Origin: Mycoplana dimorpha
Lineage (GTDB): Bacteria > Pseudomonadota > Alphaproteobacteria > Rhizobiales > Rhizobiaceae
Direction: 5' to 3'
Assembly: GCF_003046475.1 (NCBI RefSeq)
Contig: NZ_PZZZ01000003.1
Span: 372,001-436,000 of the forward strand
Length of the DNA stretch: 64,000 nucleotides
Numbering within the stretch: the stretch's first letter is position 1; each line of letters starts with the position of its first letter. The position numbers were made by a program, and so were the translations under genes. Positions 9,388 through 18,192 of this stretch are shown here, piece by piece. The notes under the pieces are model-generated. The model made no database searches and was not told the DNA's origin. It saw only the letters and a list, made by a program, of their open reading frames with translations.

Positions 9388-10749
9388 TCACGCGTGATAG
9401 GCGGCTTCACCGTGGGCGGAGAGGTCGAGGCCTTCGCGCTCGGCTTCGACGGAGACACGCAGCCCGACTGCCAGGTCCACCACCTTGTAGAGGATGGCCG
9501 AGACGATGCCGCACCAGGCGATGGTGATTGCCACCGCGGTCAGCTGAATCGCGAACTGCGAGGCGATCGAGAAATCCTCGCCGCCGGTGCCGCCGAGCCA
9601 GGGGGCGGTGAAGATGCCGGTGCCGAGCGCCCCGACGAAGCCGCCGACGCCGTGCACGCCGAACACGTCGGCGGTGTCGTCGTAGCCGAACTTGTTCTTC
9701 ACCACGGCGATGAAGACGTAGCAGATCGGCGAAACGAGCAGGCCGAGCACGATGGCGCCCATCGGCCCGACGGAGCCCGCCGCCGGGGTGACGACGACGA
9801 GGCCGGCGACCATGCCCGAAGCCGCGCCCAGCAGCGATGCCTTGCCGCGGGCGAAGGTCTCGACGAGCGACCAGGCGAGGATCGCCGCGGCGGTGGCGAC
9901 GAAGGTGTTGACGGTTGCAAGCACCGCGCCGCCGGAGGCCTCGAGATTGGAGCCGGCGTTGAAGCCGAACCAGCCGAACCACAGCATGGCGGCGCCGACG
10001 AGCGTCAGCGTCATCGAGTGCGGTGCCATCATGTCCTTGCCGTAGCCGGTGCGCTTGCCGACCAGGATCGCGCCGATCAGGCCCGCCACGCCGGCATTGA
10101 TGTGCACGACGGTGCCGCCGGCGAAATCGAGCGCGCCCATCTTGAAGATCAGGCCGTTGTCGTCCCAGACCATGTGGGCGATCGGGAAATAGACGAAGGT
10201 AGCCCAGAGCAGCGTGAAGAGAATGACGGCGGAGAACCGGATGCGCTCGGCGAAGGCGCCGACGATCAGGGCCGGCGTTAGCGCCGCAAACGTCATCTGG
10301 AACAGCATGAACAGGTATTCCGGAATGACGACGCCGTCGGTGAAGGTCGCTGCCGTGCTGTCGACCGAGACGCCCCACAGGAACAGCTTGGCGAAGCCGC
10401 CGAAATAGGGGCTGGTCGAGCCGCCGAAGGTGAAGGAATAGCCATAGGCGACCCAGACGAGCATCATCATCGCGCCGATCACCGTGCACTGCATCAGGAC
10501 CGACAGCATGTTCTTGGCGCGCACCAGGCCGCCATAGAACAGCGCGAGGCCGGGAATCAGCATGAAGAAGACGAGCAGCGTTGCAATGAACATGAAGGCC
10601 GTGTCGGCCTTGTCGGGGACCGGTGCGGCGGCGGCAGCCTGGGCGGCCGCGGGTGCTGCCTCCTGCGCGAGGGCCATGACGGGAGCGAGAAGGGCCACGG
10701 AAAAGGCGCCTGCGCGGGAAAGTATCGTGGAAAGATTATGCGACGACAT
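9388..10749 (-). CDS. amtB: Ammonium transporter AmtB
   Basis: Inner-membrane ammonium channel of the Amt/Rh family. 453 residues with a cleavable signal peptide ending PVMALAQ and an Ala-rich spacer, then eleven membrane helices. Conserved features include FYGGLVRAKN (helix 1), the NAGVAGL stretch and the DDTADVFGVHGVGG segment with the pore histidine, which match bacterial AmtB. It is 24 bp downstream of glnK; in bacteria GlnK plugs AmtB when ammonium is ample. The pair probably forms one transcript from the sigma-54-type promoter upstream of glnK. Confidence 0.96.
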   Translation of the reverse strand: MSSHNLSTILSRAGAFSVALLAPVMALAQEAAPAAAQAAAAAPVPDKADTAFMFIATLLVFFMLIPGLALFYGGLVRAKNMLSVLMQCTVIGAMMMLVWVAYGYSFTFGGSTSPYFGGFAKLFLWGVSVDSTAATFTDGVVIPEYLFMLFQMTFAALTPALIVGAFAERIRFSAVILFTLLWATFVYFPIAHMVWDDNGLIFKMGALDFAGGTVVHINAGVAGLIGAILVGKRTGYGKDMMAPHSMTLTLVGAAMLWFGWFGFNAGSNLEASGGAVLATVNTFVATAAAILAWSLVETFARGKASLLGAASGMVAGLVVVTPAAGSVGPMGAIVLGLLVSPICYVFIAVVKNKFGYDDTADVFGVHGVGGFVGALGTGIFTAPWLGGTGGEDFSIASQFAIQLTAVAITIAWCGIVSAILYKVVDLAVGLRVSVEAEREGLDLSAHGEAAYHA

Positions 10750-10773
10750 GGAAAGTGCTCCTGATCAGCGTTC

Positions 10774-11169
<396 letters not shown>

Positions 11170-11199
11170 TCAGCGCGCGCCAGCCGCCAGCCTTACACA

Positions 11200-11215
11200 T
11201 TCAAGGGGCGTGCCA
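11200..11215 (-). promoter_or_regulatory. Putative sigma-54 promoter of glnK-amtB
   Basis: Read on the minus strand, TGGCACG, four bases, then TTGAA. The consensus is TGGCACG-N4-TTGCW, so the -24 box is perfect and the -12 box has one difference. It lies 88 bases ahead of the glnK start. RpoN/NtrC control of glnK-amtB is established in rhizobia and enterics. No clear NtrC site was seen upstream. Confidence 0.65.
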
Positions 11216-11340
11216 GATTCGAGGGATCTATTTAACGTGTTGAAAAGATTGCTTCTTCACTGAAGCGGGCGGCCGGATTCCGAGCCGGCAAAAGCGTATT
11301 CGGGCTAAAAAATAAGCATGGATTAGAATGTGCGCAAAAA

Positions 11341-12225
11341 TTAACCAGATGCTTTCCGGCGGATCAGGCCCTCCTGCGCTACGGAGGCCACCAGCGCGCC
11401 CGACCGGCTGAACAGGCTGCCGCGCGTCAGGCCGCGGGCGCCGGAGGTCGAGGGGCTGTCCTGCGCGTAGAGCAGCCAGTCGTCCATGGCGAAAGGCCGG
11501 TGGAACCACATGGCGTGGTCGAGGCTGGCGATCTGCAGGGCCCGGTCGAACACGGAGGTCCCGTGGGCGAAGAGGGCAGTGTTCAGCAGCGTCATGTCGG
11601 AGAGATAGCCGAGAACGGCCGCCTGGACAATGGGGTCGTCCGGAACCGGACCGGTGGCGCGCACCCAGACGTTCTGGGACGGCGACAGCTTCTCGGGGGC
11701 GAGGTATTGAGTCAGTTCCACCGGCCGGAGCTCGATCGGCCGCGGCCGTTCCCAATAGTCGCGGACATTCTGCGGCGCCTTGGCGAGGAAACGTTCCCGC
11801 ATCCCGCTCTCGAGCACCAGGTCCTCCGGCGGCGGCACGTCGGGCATGGAGACCTGGTGGTCGAAGCCGGGCTCGTCGGCATGGAAGGACGCGGTCATGA
11901 AGAAGATCGCCTCGCCGTGCTGGACCGCCTTGACGCGCCGGGTGGTGAACGAGCCCCCGTCGCGGATGCGCTCCACGTCGTAGAGGATCGGCACGGCAGG
12001 ATCGCCGGGACGGACGAAATAGGCATGGAGCGAGTGGATATGGCGACCGGCCTCGACGGTGCGACCCGCCGCCACGAGCGCCTGGGCGATCACCTGGCCG
12101 CCGAACACCCGCTGCCAGCCCACCTGCGGGCTTCGCCCGCGGAAAAGGTTTACCTCGAGCGGCTCGAGGTCCAGCGTCGACAGCAGTTCGCCCATTGGGG
12201 ATCGGTTTTCGGTCGGGCGCGACAT
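11341..12225 (-). CDS. tesB: Acyl-CoA thioesterase II (TesB family)
   Basis: Double-hotdog thioesterase that hydrolyses medium and long acyl-CoA. 294 residues, close to E. coli TesB (286). Typical features: RGRSPQVGWQRVFGGQVIAQAL near the N-terminus, HSLHAYFVRPGDP, and the second half with SLDHAMWFHRPF (residues of the catalytic Asp-Thr-Gln set are in this region). It sits between glnK and a divergent UbiH-family gene. It is likely expressed from its own promoter, with 84 bp between the two divergent starts. Confidence 0.93.
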   Translation of the reverse strand: MSRPTENRSPMGELLSTLDLEPLEVNLFRGRSPQVGWQRVFGGQVIAQALVAAGRTVEAGRHIHSLHAYFVRPGDPAVPILYDVERIRDGGSFTTRRVKAVQHGEAIFFMTASFHADEPGFDHQVSMPDVPPPEDLVLESGMRERFLAKAPQNVRDYWERPRPIELRPVELTQYLAPEKLSPSQNVWVRATGPVPDDPIVQAAVLGYLSDMTLLNTALFAHGTSVFDRALQIASLDHAMWFHRPFAMDDWLLYAQDSPSTSGARGLTRGSLFSRSGALVASVAQEGLIRRKASG

Positions 12226-12309
12226 TTGGGCTTCTCCCCACGGTAGGAAACTTTACCTTCGTCCTCTATATAGACCGCTCGGGATTGCTCAAAGGCAGGA
12301 GAGGCGCGG

Positions 12310-13527
12310 ATGATCGACATTCTCGTGGCGGGCGGCGGCTATGTCGGATTGTCGCTGGCCGTGGCGCTGAAGCACGCCGCGCCGCATCTCCAGGTCGAAC
12401 TCGTCGACGGGGCGCCCGCGACCGCCTGGCAGCGCGACGAGCGGGCCTCCGCTCTCGTCGCAGCGGCGACCAATCTGCTCCAGGTGCTCGGCGTCTGGGA
12501 ACAGATCGCGCCGGAAGCCGAGCCGATCCGTCGAATGGTCATCACCGATTCGCGTACCTCGGACCCGGTTCGCCCGGTGTTCCTGACCTTCGAGGGCGCC
12601 GGCACGGCCGATGACGCACCCTTTGCCCACATGGTTCCGAACCGCGCCGTCACCGGCAGCCTGCTTTCCGCGGCCGAGCGGCTCGGCGTACCGATCCATT
12701 GGGCGACCTCGGCGGTGGATTTTACCACCGGCCCGCATGCGACCGAAGTGCGCCTTTCCAGCGGCGAAACGGTCAACGCCCGCCTTCTCGTCGCCTGCGA
12801 CGGCGTGCGCTCGAAGCTGCGCGACATCGCCGGCATCAAGACCGTCCGCTGGGAGTACGGCCAGTCCGGCATCGTCACCATGGTCGAGCACGAGCGTCCG
12901 CACGAGGGCACGGCGGAAGAACATTTTCTGCCAGCCGGCCCTTTTGCGACGTTGCCGATGACCGGCAACCGCTCCTCGCTGGTCTGGACCGAGCGGACGG
13001 AGGACGCCGAGCGGCTGATCGCGAGCGACGACCTGTTGTTCGAGGAGGAACTGGAGCGCCGGTTCGGCCACAAGCTGGGGGCGCTGAAGGTGGTCGGCGG
13101 CCGCAGGGCATTCCCGCTCGGCCTGACCTTGGCGCGCGCCTTCGTGGCGCCGCGCTTCGCGCTGGCCGGGGATGCCGCGCACGGGATCCACCCGATCTCG
13201 GGGCAGGGGCTCAATCTCGGCTTCAAGGACGTCGCCGCGCTGGCAGAGACCATCGTCGAGGCCGACCGCCTCGGCCAGGACATCGGCTCGCTGGCGGTCC
13301 TCGAGCGCTACGAGACGTGGCGGCGCTTCGATACCTTCCGCATGGGGGTGACGACGGACGTGCTGACCCGGCTGTTCTCCAACGACGTGACGCCGATCCG
13401 GGTGCTGCGCGACGTCGGGCTCGGCATCGTCGATCGGCTGCCGGGGCTGAAATCCTACTTCATCCGCCAGGCCGAAGGGCTCTCCGGGCACAACCAGCCG
13501 CGGCTCCTGATGGGCCAGCCGATCTGA
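12310..13527 (+). CDS. UbiH/UbiF-family FAD-dependent hydroxylase
   Basis: A flavin monooxygenase of the ubiquinone-hydroxylase family, which adds ring hydroxyls in coenzyme Q synthesis. The 405-residue protein begins with the dinucleotide fold VAGGGYVGLSLA (residues 6-17) and contains the family motif GDAAHGIHPISGQGLNLG that binds the FAD ribityl chain. A DG motif (ACDGVRS) is at about residue 165. Which ring position it hydroxylates cannot be read from sequence; alphaproteobacteria often use one or two UbiH/UbiL-type enzymes. It is divergent from tesB and converges with the trm112 cluster. Confidence 0.88.
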   Translation: MIDILVAGGGYVGLSLAVALKHAAPHLQVELVDGAPATAWQRDERASALVAAATNLLQVLGVWEQIAPEAEPIRRMVITDSRTSDPVRPVFLTFEGAGTADDAPFAHMVPNRAVTGSLLSAAERLGVPIHWATSAVDFTTGPHATEVRLSSGETVNARLLVACDGVRSKLRDIAGIKTVRWEYGQSGIVTMVEHERPHEGTAEEHFLPAGPFATLPMTGNRSSLVWTERTEDAERLIASDDLLFEEELERRFGHKLGALKVVGGRRAFPLGLTLARAFVAPRFALAGDAAHGIHPISGQGLNLGFKDVAALAETIVEADRLGQDIGSLAVLERYETWRRFDTFRMGVTTDVLTRLFSNDVTPIRVLRDVGLGIVDRLPGLKSYFIRQAEGLSGHNQPRLLMGQPI

Positions 13528-13708
13528 GCTTTTCCGTTCGGTCGGCTAGTCGACGATTCTTCCAACCGGAATCCGCGGATCACCTTGCTGTCGCGGACTT
13601 GAAGACGTCGTCGTAGCGAACTTCCGTCACATGCTCCCGGGCTGAGTTGCCAGTCAGCAGCCATTGGCGAGCAGCGTCCTCGCCCTTGCGGGCGGCCGGC
13701 CGCTGGCG

Positions 13709-13897
13709 TCAGTCCTTCAGTTCCCGGGCCTCGGACACCAGCATGATCGGAATGCCGTCACGGACCGGATAGGCGAGCTTCGCCCGCTCGGAGACCAGTT
13801 CGCCGGCTTCAGCGTTCCAGCTCAGCCGCCCCTTGGTCAGGGGGCAGACCAGCAGCTCCAGGAGCTTCGGATCGACCCTGTTGGTCTTGTTGTCCAT
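13709..13897 (-). CDS. Trm112-family small protein
   Basis: A 62-residue protein of the UPF0434/Trm112 family, with the core [14 protein letters not shown] and [10 protein letters not shown]. In eukaryotes Trm112 is a partner that activates methyltransferases; bacterial members are widespread but poorly studied. Only one of the cysteines that bind zinc in some homologues is present (VCPLTKG), so zinc binding is doubtful. Its start is 9 bases after the stop of the Lon-substrate-binding gene, so the two are co-transcribed. Confidence 0.88.
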   Translation of the reverse strand: MDNKTNRVDPKLLELLVCPLTKGRLSWNAEAGELVSERAKLAYPVRDGIPIMLVSEARELKD

Positions 13898-13906
13898 TTG
13901 CAGTCC

Positions 13907-14587
13907 CTATTGCAGGCGCGTGTCGACGTCGCCGAAGGTGCGCGCCAGCACGATCTCGGTGATGGCGATCAGCGTCTCGGCGCGGGTCTTCAGGTCGGGG
14001 GCCTCGAGCAGCGCCTGCTTCTCGGCCGGGCCGTAGGGTGACATCATCGACATGGAGTTGACCAGCGTCGTGTTGCTGGCGCGCTCGACGCTGTCCCAAT
14101 CGGCCTCCAGCTTGTTGGCGTCGAGATAGGCCCGGAAGGCGGACAGTAGCGCCTCGCGGTCGACGCCCCGCTCGTCGTCGGTGCCGGAGAGATCGCTGAC
14201 GAAGGGGGCGATCTTGAAGCAGCGATAGGCCTTGGAGGTGCGCACCTCGCTGATCAGCCGGTAGCGGCAGACGCCGGTGAGGGAGGTGATGTAGCGCCCG
14301 TCGCCGGTCTCGGCGAAGGAGGTGATGCGGCCGATGCAGCCGACCTGGCAGAGTGCCGGCGCCTCCGATGACGGATCGGATTCGACATGGTCGCCGAATA
14401 CCGGCTGCACCATGCCGATCAGGCGGCTGCCCGCAAGAGCATCGTCGAACATCGAAAGATAGCGTGGCTCGAAGATGTTGAGCGGCAACTGCCCGCCCGG
14501 CAACAAAAGCGCGCCGGTCAGCGGAAACACCGGAATCATCGCCGGAAGGTCTTCCGCTTTCAGATAGCGCGCATTGCCGACGTGCAT
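13907..14587 (-). CDS. Lon-protease substrate-binding-domain protein
   Basis: A 226-residue stand-alone LON N-terminal domain (PF02190), without the AAA or protease parts. Conserved stretches: MIPVFPLTGALLLPGGQLPLNIFEPRY at the start (residues 15-41) and GRITSFAETGDGRY. The molecular role of these free-standing domains in bacteria is not settled; a part in protein quality control is a guess from the domain. It is followed directly by the trm112-like gene and preceded by a CnoX-type thioredoxin 120 bp upstream, so a small protein-homeostasis cluster is plausible. Confidence 0.88.
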   Translation of the reverse strand: MHVGNARYLKAEDLPAMIPVFPLTGALLLPGGQLPLNIFEPRYLSMFDDALAGSRLIGMVQPVFGDHVESDPSSEAPALCQVGCIGRITSFAETGDGRYITSLTGVCRYRLISEVRTSKAYRCFKIAPFVSDLSGTDDERGVDREALLSAFRAYLDANKLEADWDSVERASNTTLVNSMSMMSPYGPAEKQALLEAPDLKTRAETLIAITEIVLARTFGDVDTRLQ

Positions 14588-14706
14588 GTCATTGCCTTTT
14601 CGTGGCGTCGCGACCTCCAGCCCAATGGAAGTCGCCGCGATGCTCCTGAAATGGGGCCGGCGGCGAAATTCTCAAGATGTGCCGGCCGGCGATCAGGAAA
14701 CATCGA

Positions 14707-15663
14707 TCAGGAGAACAGGATCGACGACATCCTGCGACGGGCGGCGATCGTGGCCGGATCCTTCGGCCCCCAGACCTCGAAGAACTGCAGCAGTTCGCGC
14801 CGGGCGGCATCGTCCTCGTAGGAGCGGTCGCGCTTCATGATCGTCAGCAGGTGCTCGGCGGCCGCCTGGCGGTCACCTTCGACGTTGCGGATCTTGGCAA
14901 GCTTCAGACGGGCGGCATGGTCGTCCGGGTCCCTTGCCAGCACCTGCTCCAGCGCCTGCGGGTCGCCGAGCTTGCGCGCCTCCTCGATCTGGTCGAGCTG
15001 CTTGAGCACGGCGGCGATGGCGGGATCCTTCGCCATTTCTTCGGTGGCGGCGGCAAGTGCCTGCCTTGCGTTGTCGTGCTGGCCGGCGGCAATCATGCAC
15101 TGCGCCATGCCGGCGAGTGCTGCGGCATTCTCCGGGTCGGCCTGCAGGATGGCGCCGAAGAGGTCGGCGGCACCGGCGACGTCATTCTGGTCAAGCAGCG
15201 TCTTCGCCTCGCCGAGAACGGCCTCGATCTCGGCCTTCTGGTCGGCCCCGGCCGGGCCGGCGATCTTGTCGATGAAGGCGCGCACCTGGCTTTCGGGCAG
15301 GGCGCCCATGAAGCCGTCGGCCGGCCGGCCGCCGACGAAGGCGATCACGGCGGGAATCGACTGGATGCCGAGCTGGCCGGCGATCGAGGGATGGTCGTCG
15401 ATGTTCATCTTGACCAGCTTCACCCGGCCGGCGGCTTCCTTCACCACCTTCTCGATGACCGGCGTCAGCTGCTTGCACGGGCCGCACCAGGGCGCCCAGA
15501 AGTCGACGAGGACCGGCTGCTGGCGCGAGGCCTCGAGCACGTCCTTGGCAAAATTAGCCGTGGTCGTGTCCTTGATCAGGTCGGCTTCCGGCGCGCCGCC
15601 AAAATTCACAGAGGCGTTCATCTGCCCGCCGAATGACGACGCATAGGGATTGTCGCTCATCAT
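14707..15663 (-). CDS. Thioredoxin-TPR co-chaperone (CnoX/YbbN type)
   Basis: The N-terminal thioredoxin domain has the active site WCGPC (FWAPWCGPCKQL, about residues 74-85), and the C-terminal half is a TPR-like region (about 180-318) with repeated Ala-rich helices. This layout matches CnoX/YbbN, a holdase that protects proteins from hypochlorous stress and passes them to GroEL or DnaK. E. coli YbbN has SXXC, while CnoX in alphaproteobacteria retains CXXC and is redox active. 318 residues counting from the first of two Met. An N-terminal tail of about 30 residues precedes the domain. Confidence 0.88.
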   Translation of the reverse strand: MMSDNPYASSFGGQMNASVNFGGAPEADLIKDTTTANFAKDVLEASRQQPVLVDFWAPWCGPCKQLTPVIEKVVKEAAGRVKLVKMNIDDHPSIAGQLGIQSIPAVIAFVGGRPADGFMGALPESQVRAFIDKIAGPAGADQKAEIEAVLGEAKTLLDQNDVAGAADLFGAILQADPENAAALAGMAQCMIAAGQHDNARQALAAATEEMAKDPAIAAVLKQLDQIEEARKLGDPQALEQVLARDPDDHAARLKLAKIRNVEGDRQAAAEHLLTIMKRDRSYEDDAARRELLQFFEVWGPKDPATIAARRRMSSILFS

Positions 15664-15718
15664 CTTCTCCCGCCGGACCGTCGTCCGATCTCAATCGATT
15701 TCGCCAGAAGATCGTATG

Positions 15719-16240
15719 TCAGGCGGTCACTTTCAAGACAAGCGGTTCGTGCCCGGTCGCCGCGATGAAGCGCAAAAGGTCGTTTGAGGCGATCGAGGTG
15801 GTTGCATCGTTGCGCAGCGGATGGGCGTTGATGACCTCGTAGCCCATCAGGTCCTCGTCGATGATCACCTTGACGTTCAGGCCGGTGTCGTTGATGGCGC
15901 CGAAGGCGGTCACGGCACCCGGGATGACGCCGAGATATTCCATCAGCTTTTCCGGCTTTCCGAAGGAAACGCGGCCGGCGGCACCGATGATGCCATGAAC
16001 CGTCTTCAGGTCGACGGTGGCGTTCTCCTCGACCGTCAGCAGGAAGTAGTTGTCCTTCTTGTCCTTCACAAACAGGTTCTTGGTGTGGCCGCCGGGGATC
16101 TCGTCGCGAAGCGCCACCGATTCGGCAACGGTGAACACCGGCGCGTGCTCCTTCGTCGTGTGTGCGATGCCAAGGCTGTCGAGGAAGGCGAAGAGATCCG
16201 TGTCGGTCTTCGGCTGCTGGGCGTCCCGCTGCATGTCCAT
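15719..16240 (-). CDS. Prolyl-tRNA editing protein (ProX/PrdX family)
   Basis: A 173-residue YbaK/ProXp-ala type deacylase that clears mischarged Ala-tRNA(Pro). Visible family parts: LGIAHTTKEHAPVFTVAE near the N-terminus, KNLFVKDKKDNYFL, the catalytic-type lysine in GGHTKNLF, and the GVIPGAVTAFGAIND segment. Alphaproteobacteria often have prolyl-tRNA synthetase without the editing insertion and supply it in trans, which fits. Two candidate Met (residues 1 and 3) start the protein. A short gap of 55 bp leads to the cnoX-like gene downstream. Confidence 0.88.
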   Translation of the reverse strand: MDMQRDAQQPKTDTDLFAFLDSLGIAHTTKEHAPVFTVAESVALRDEIPGGHTKNLFVKDKKDNYFLLTVEENATVDLKTVHGIIGAAGRVSFGKPEKLMEYLGVIPGAVTAFGAINDTGLNVKVIIDEDLMGYEVINAHPLRNDATTSIASNDLLRFIAATGHEPLVLKVTA

Positions 16241-16521
16241 GTCTGGTTCCCGATTGCTTGCTTCGTCCGGCGGTCCGGCGCCGCCCGCCGTTCTTTCTCG
16301 CAGCGTTGCTTAAGCCTGAACGCCCTGCGAGGCAACCAGCGACACGCCGCGGCCGCGCTGCGCCATCCCGTCAGTTTCGGGCCTTTCCACCGCCCGGCCA
16401 AAAATTTCTGAAAAAACGCGTCATTTCCCTGTTGCATTTGAAAAAGGCTTAGGCCATATACCGCCCGTCGCCGCAACGCAGCGACCTTCGGCCACCGACT
16501 ACCCCAGGCCGTCGACGATGA

Positions 16522-16596
16522 GCGGGTGTAGCTCAGGGGTAGAGCACAACCTTGCCAAGGTTGGGGTCGAGCGTTCGAATCGCTTCACCCGCTCCA
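16522..16596 (+). tRNA. tRNA-Gly (anticodon GCC)
   Basis: A complete cloverleaf can be traced: acceptor GCGGGTG pairs with CACCCGC, D-arm AGCTCAGGGGTAGAGCA, anticodon arm AACCTTGCCAAGGTT with GCC in the loop, T-arm with GTTCGAATC, and an encoded CCA end. No integrase gene or copied 3' end is seen nearby, so nothing suggests that it serves as an attachment site here. Confidence 0.96.
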
Positions 16597-16614
16597 TTAT
16601 TTCCAAGACGTCGC

Positions 16615-16636
16615 AAGCCTCGGTCCGCCGGGGCTT
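16615..16636 (+). terminator. Intrinsic terminator after tRNA-Gly
   Basis: AAGCC-t-CGG pairs with CCG-g-GGCTT, followed by a T-rich run (TTGTGTTTTT), 18 bases after the tRNA. Confidence 0.65.
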
Positions 16637-16998
16637 TTGTGTTTTTCGGCGCGACTGAAAGCGCGGCTATGCTGTTGCGGCGTGCCGATGCCGGCTGCCG
16701 TCAGCAACTGCTCCGCTCTTTGCGTAGCGCAGGGTTGCCACGAGGCGGTCAAGGACTGAAGGCTCCCCTCCGCGCGGACATGGCCGACACGTACAGCGTG
16801 CCTCATTGCTGATCAGATCACCCCCGAGCACTTTGACGCTGAACATCAAGGATCATCGCTACCCTGCCCGGGTGCCCACAGCGGCGAGGGCCCGGACGAC
16901 AATGCGGGTTTGACTTTCTCTCCTCATAAATTCAAAAGCTTGGGCGACTCCGTCGGAGACCGGGGTTGCAGAGGGTTGAGCAGCGCAGGGAGGACTTA
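16637..16998. other. Long gap upstream of the branched-chain ABC operon
   Basis: The bases between the tRNA terminator and the binding-protein gene hold no supported gene; short open frames here have no recognisable content and one overlaps the tRNA. The last 100 bases are less GC-rich and include a small inverted repeat (CTCCGTCGGAG near 16948). They probably hold the promoter of the downstream operon, but I cannot name its boxes. Confidence 0.4.
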
Positions 16999-18135
16999 AT
17001 GTACCGCAAACACATGCTCGCAATTTCGATGGCAATGCTGGCGGCAGTCGGCGTGGCGCAGGCTGAGGAAACCGTCAAGCTCGGCATGGTTGCCGAACTT
17101 TCCGGGCCGGGCGCGCCGGCCGGCATCAACTGGCGGGACGGCATCAAGATCGCCGCCGAGGAAATCAACGCCGAGGGCGGCATTCTCGGAAAGAAGGTCG
17201 AGGTCGGCGAGTACGATACCCAGACCGATCCGCAGGTTTCGCGCGCCATGGTCCAGAAGGCGATCGATGACGGCGCCTTTGCGATCCTCGGCACGATCTA
17301 TTCCGGCTCGACCATGGTCAACATGCTGGTCGCCCAGCAGAACAGCATCCCGCAGTTCGTCGGCTCGGAGGCGCCCAGCATAGTGGAGAAGGGCAATCCC
17401 TTCGTCTACCGCACCTCGTCCGGCGCGCAGAAGGGCGTTCCGGCCCTGACCAAGTATTTCACTGACACGCTGAAGGCGAAGAAGGTGGGCGTCGCCTGGC
17501 TGAACAACGAGTTCGGCAAGGGCGGCCATGATGTCTTCGTGGAGGAAATGAAGAAGGCCGGCATCGAGGTGATCGTCGACGTCGCCTCCGAACAGGCCCA
17601 GACGGACTATGCGTCCGACGTCGCCAAGCTGAAGGACGCCAATCCCGAGGCGGTGTTCGTCTACATGAACCAGGAAGAATCGGCGCGCTTTTTGATCGAG
17701 GCGAAGAAGCAGGGCCTTGCCATGCCGCTCGTCGGCGAAGTCACCCTCACCGAGGCGAAGGTGATCGAACTGGCCGGGGCTGCCGCGGAAGGCGCCATCG
17801 CGCATGTCGGCGTCACCGCGACGGCGACCGAGGTGCCCGGCATCGCGGCTTTCAGCACGAAGTTCGAGGAGACCTTCAAGCGCAAGCCGACCCATGACGC
17901 GATCAAGGGCTATGTCGGCGCCTGGACGACCAAGTACGTCACCGAGATGGTCGGCGAGTTCGACGGCGAGGCATTCTCCGCGAAGATGCAAGGCCTCTGC
18001 CTGAAGGCGGCAGACTATCCGAAGATCCTGCTCGACACCTGCTGGGACGATCGCGGCGAGATGTCGCGCCCGAGCTTCATGGTTCAGGTCAAGGATGGCG
18101 CGCCGACCGTCATCGGGACGATTGCCGCGGACTGA
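16999..18135 (+). CDS. Branched-chain amino-acid-type ABC transporter substrate-binding protein
   Basis: Periplasmic binding protein of the LivJ/Peripla_BP_6 family. 378 residues with a signal peptide (MYRKHMLAISMAML ... AQAEE) followed by VKLGMVAELSGPGAPAG and AAEEINAEGGILGKKVE, hallmarks of the family. The start at 16999 is set by GGGAGGA just upstream; an ATG at 16966 is in frame but would place an unlikely charged stretch before the signal sequence. It heads a complete livHMGF-like operon. The substrate may be a branched-chain amino acid, an amide or urea-type compound; sequence alone does not decide. Confidence 0.92.
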   Translation: MYRKHMLAISMAMLAAVGVAQAEETVKLGMVAELSGPGAPAGINWRDGIKIAAEEINAEGGILGKKVEVGEYDTQTDPQVSRAMVQKAIDDGAFAILGTIYSGSTMVNMLVAQQNSIPQFVGSEAPSIVEKGNPFVYRTSSGAQKGVPALTKYFTDTLKAKKVGVAWLNNEFGKGGHDVFVEEMKKAGIEVIVDVASEQAQTDYASDVAKLKDANPEAVFVYMNQEESARFLIEAKKQGLAMPLVGEVTLTEAKVIELAGAAAEGAIAHVGVTATATEVPGIAAFSTKFEETFKRKPTHDAIKGYVGAWTTKYVTEMVGEFDGEAFSAKMQGLCLKAADYPKILLDTCWDDRGEMSRPSFMVQVKDGAPTVIGTIAAD

Positions 18136-18150
18136 TCCACCCTTTGTCTT

Positions 18151-18176
18151 GCCGCGGCGACGATACTCGCCGCGGC
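18151..18176 (+). repeat. Intergenic hairpin between binding protein and permease genes
   Basis: GCCGCGGCG and CGCCGCGGC form a perfect 9-bp GC stem with an 8-base loop in the 57-bp gap. There is no T run after it, so it more likely slows 3' exonucleases or partly attenuates transcription than stops it. This would favour the binding protein over the membrane parts. Confidence 0.6.
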
Positions 18177-18192
18177 CATCGGAAGAGACGCG

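Noticed and set aside
16552-16812. Short frame overlapping the 3' half of tRNA-Gly
   Set aside because: It overlaps a tRNA and its terminator and has no recognisable content.
16522-16998. tRNA-Gly as a possible integration site for the following ABC operon
   Set aside because: No integrase, no repeat of the tRNA 3' end and no shift in base composition was seen downstream.
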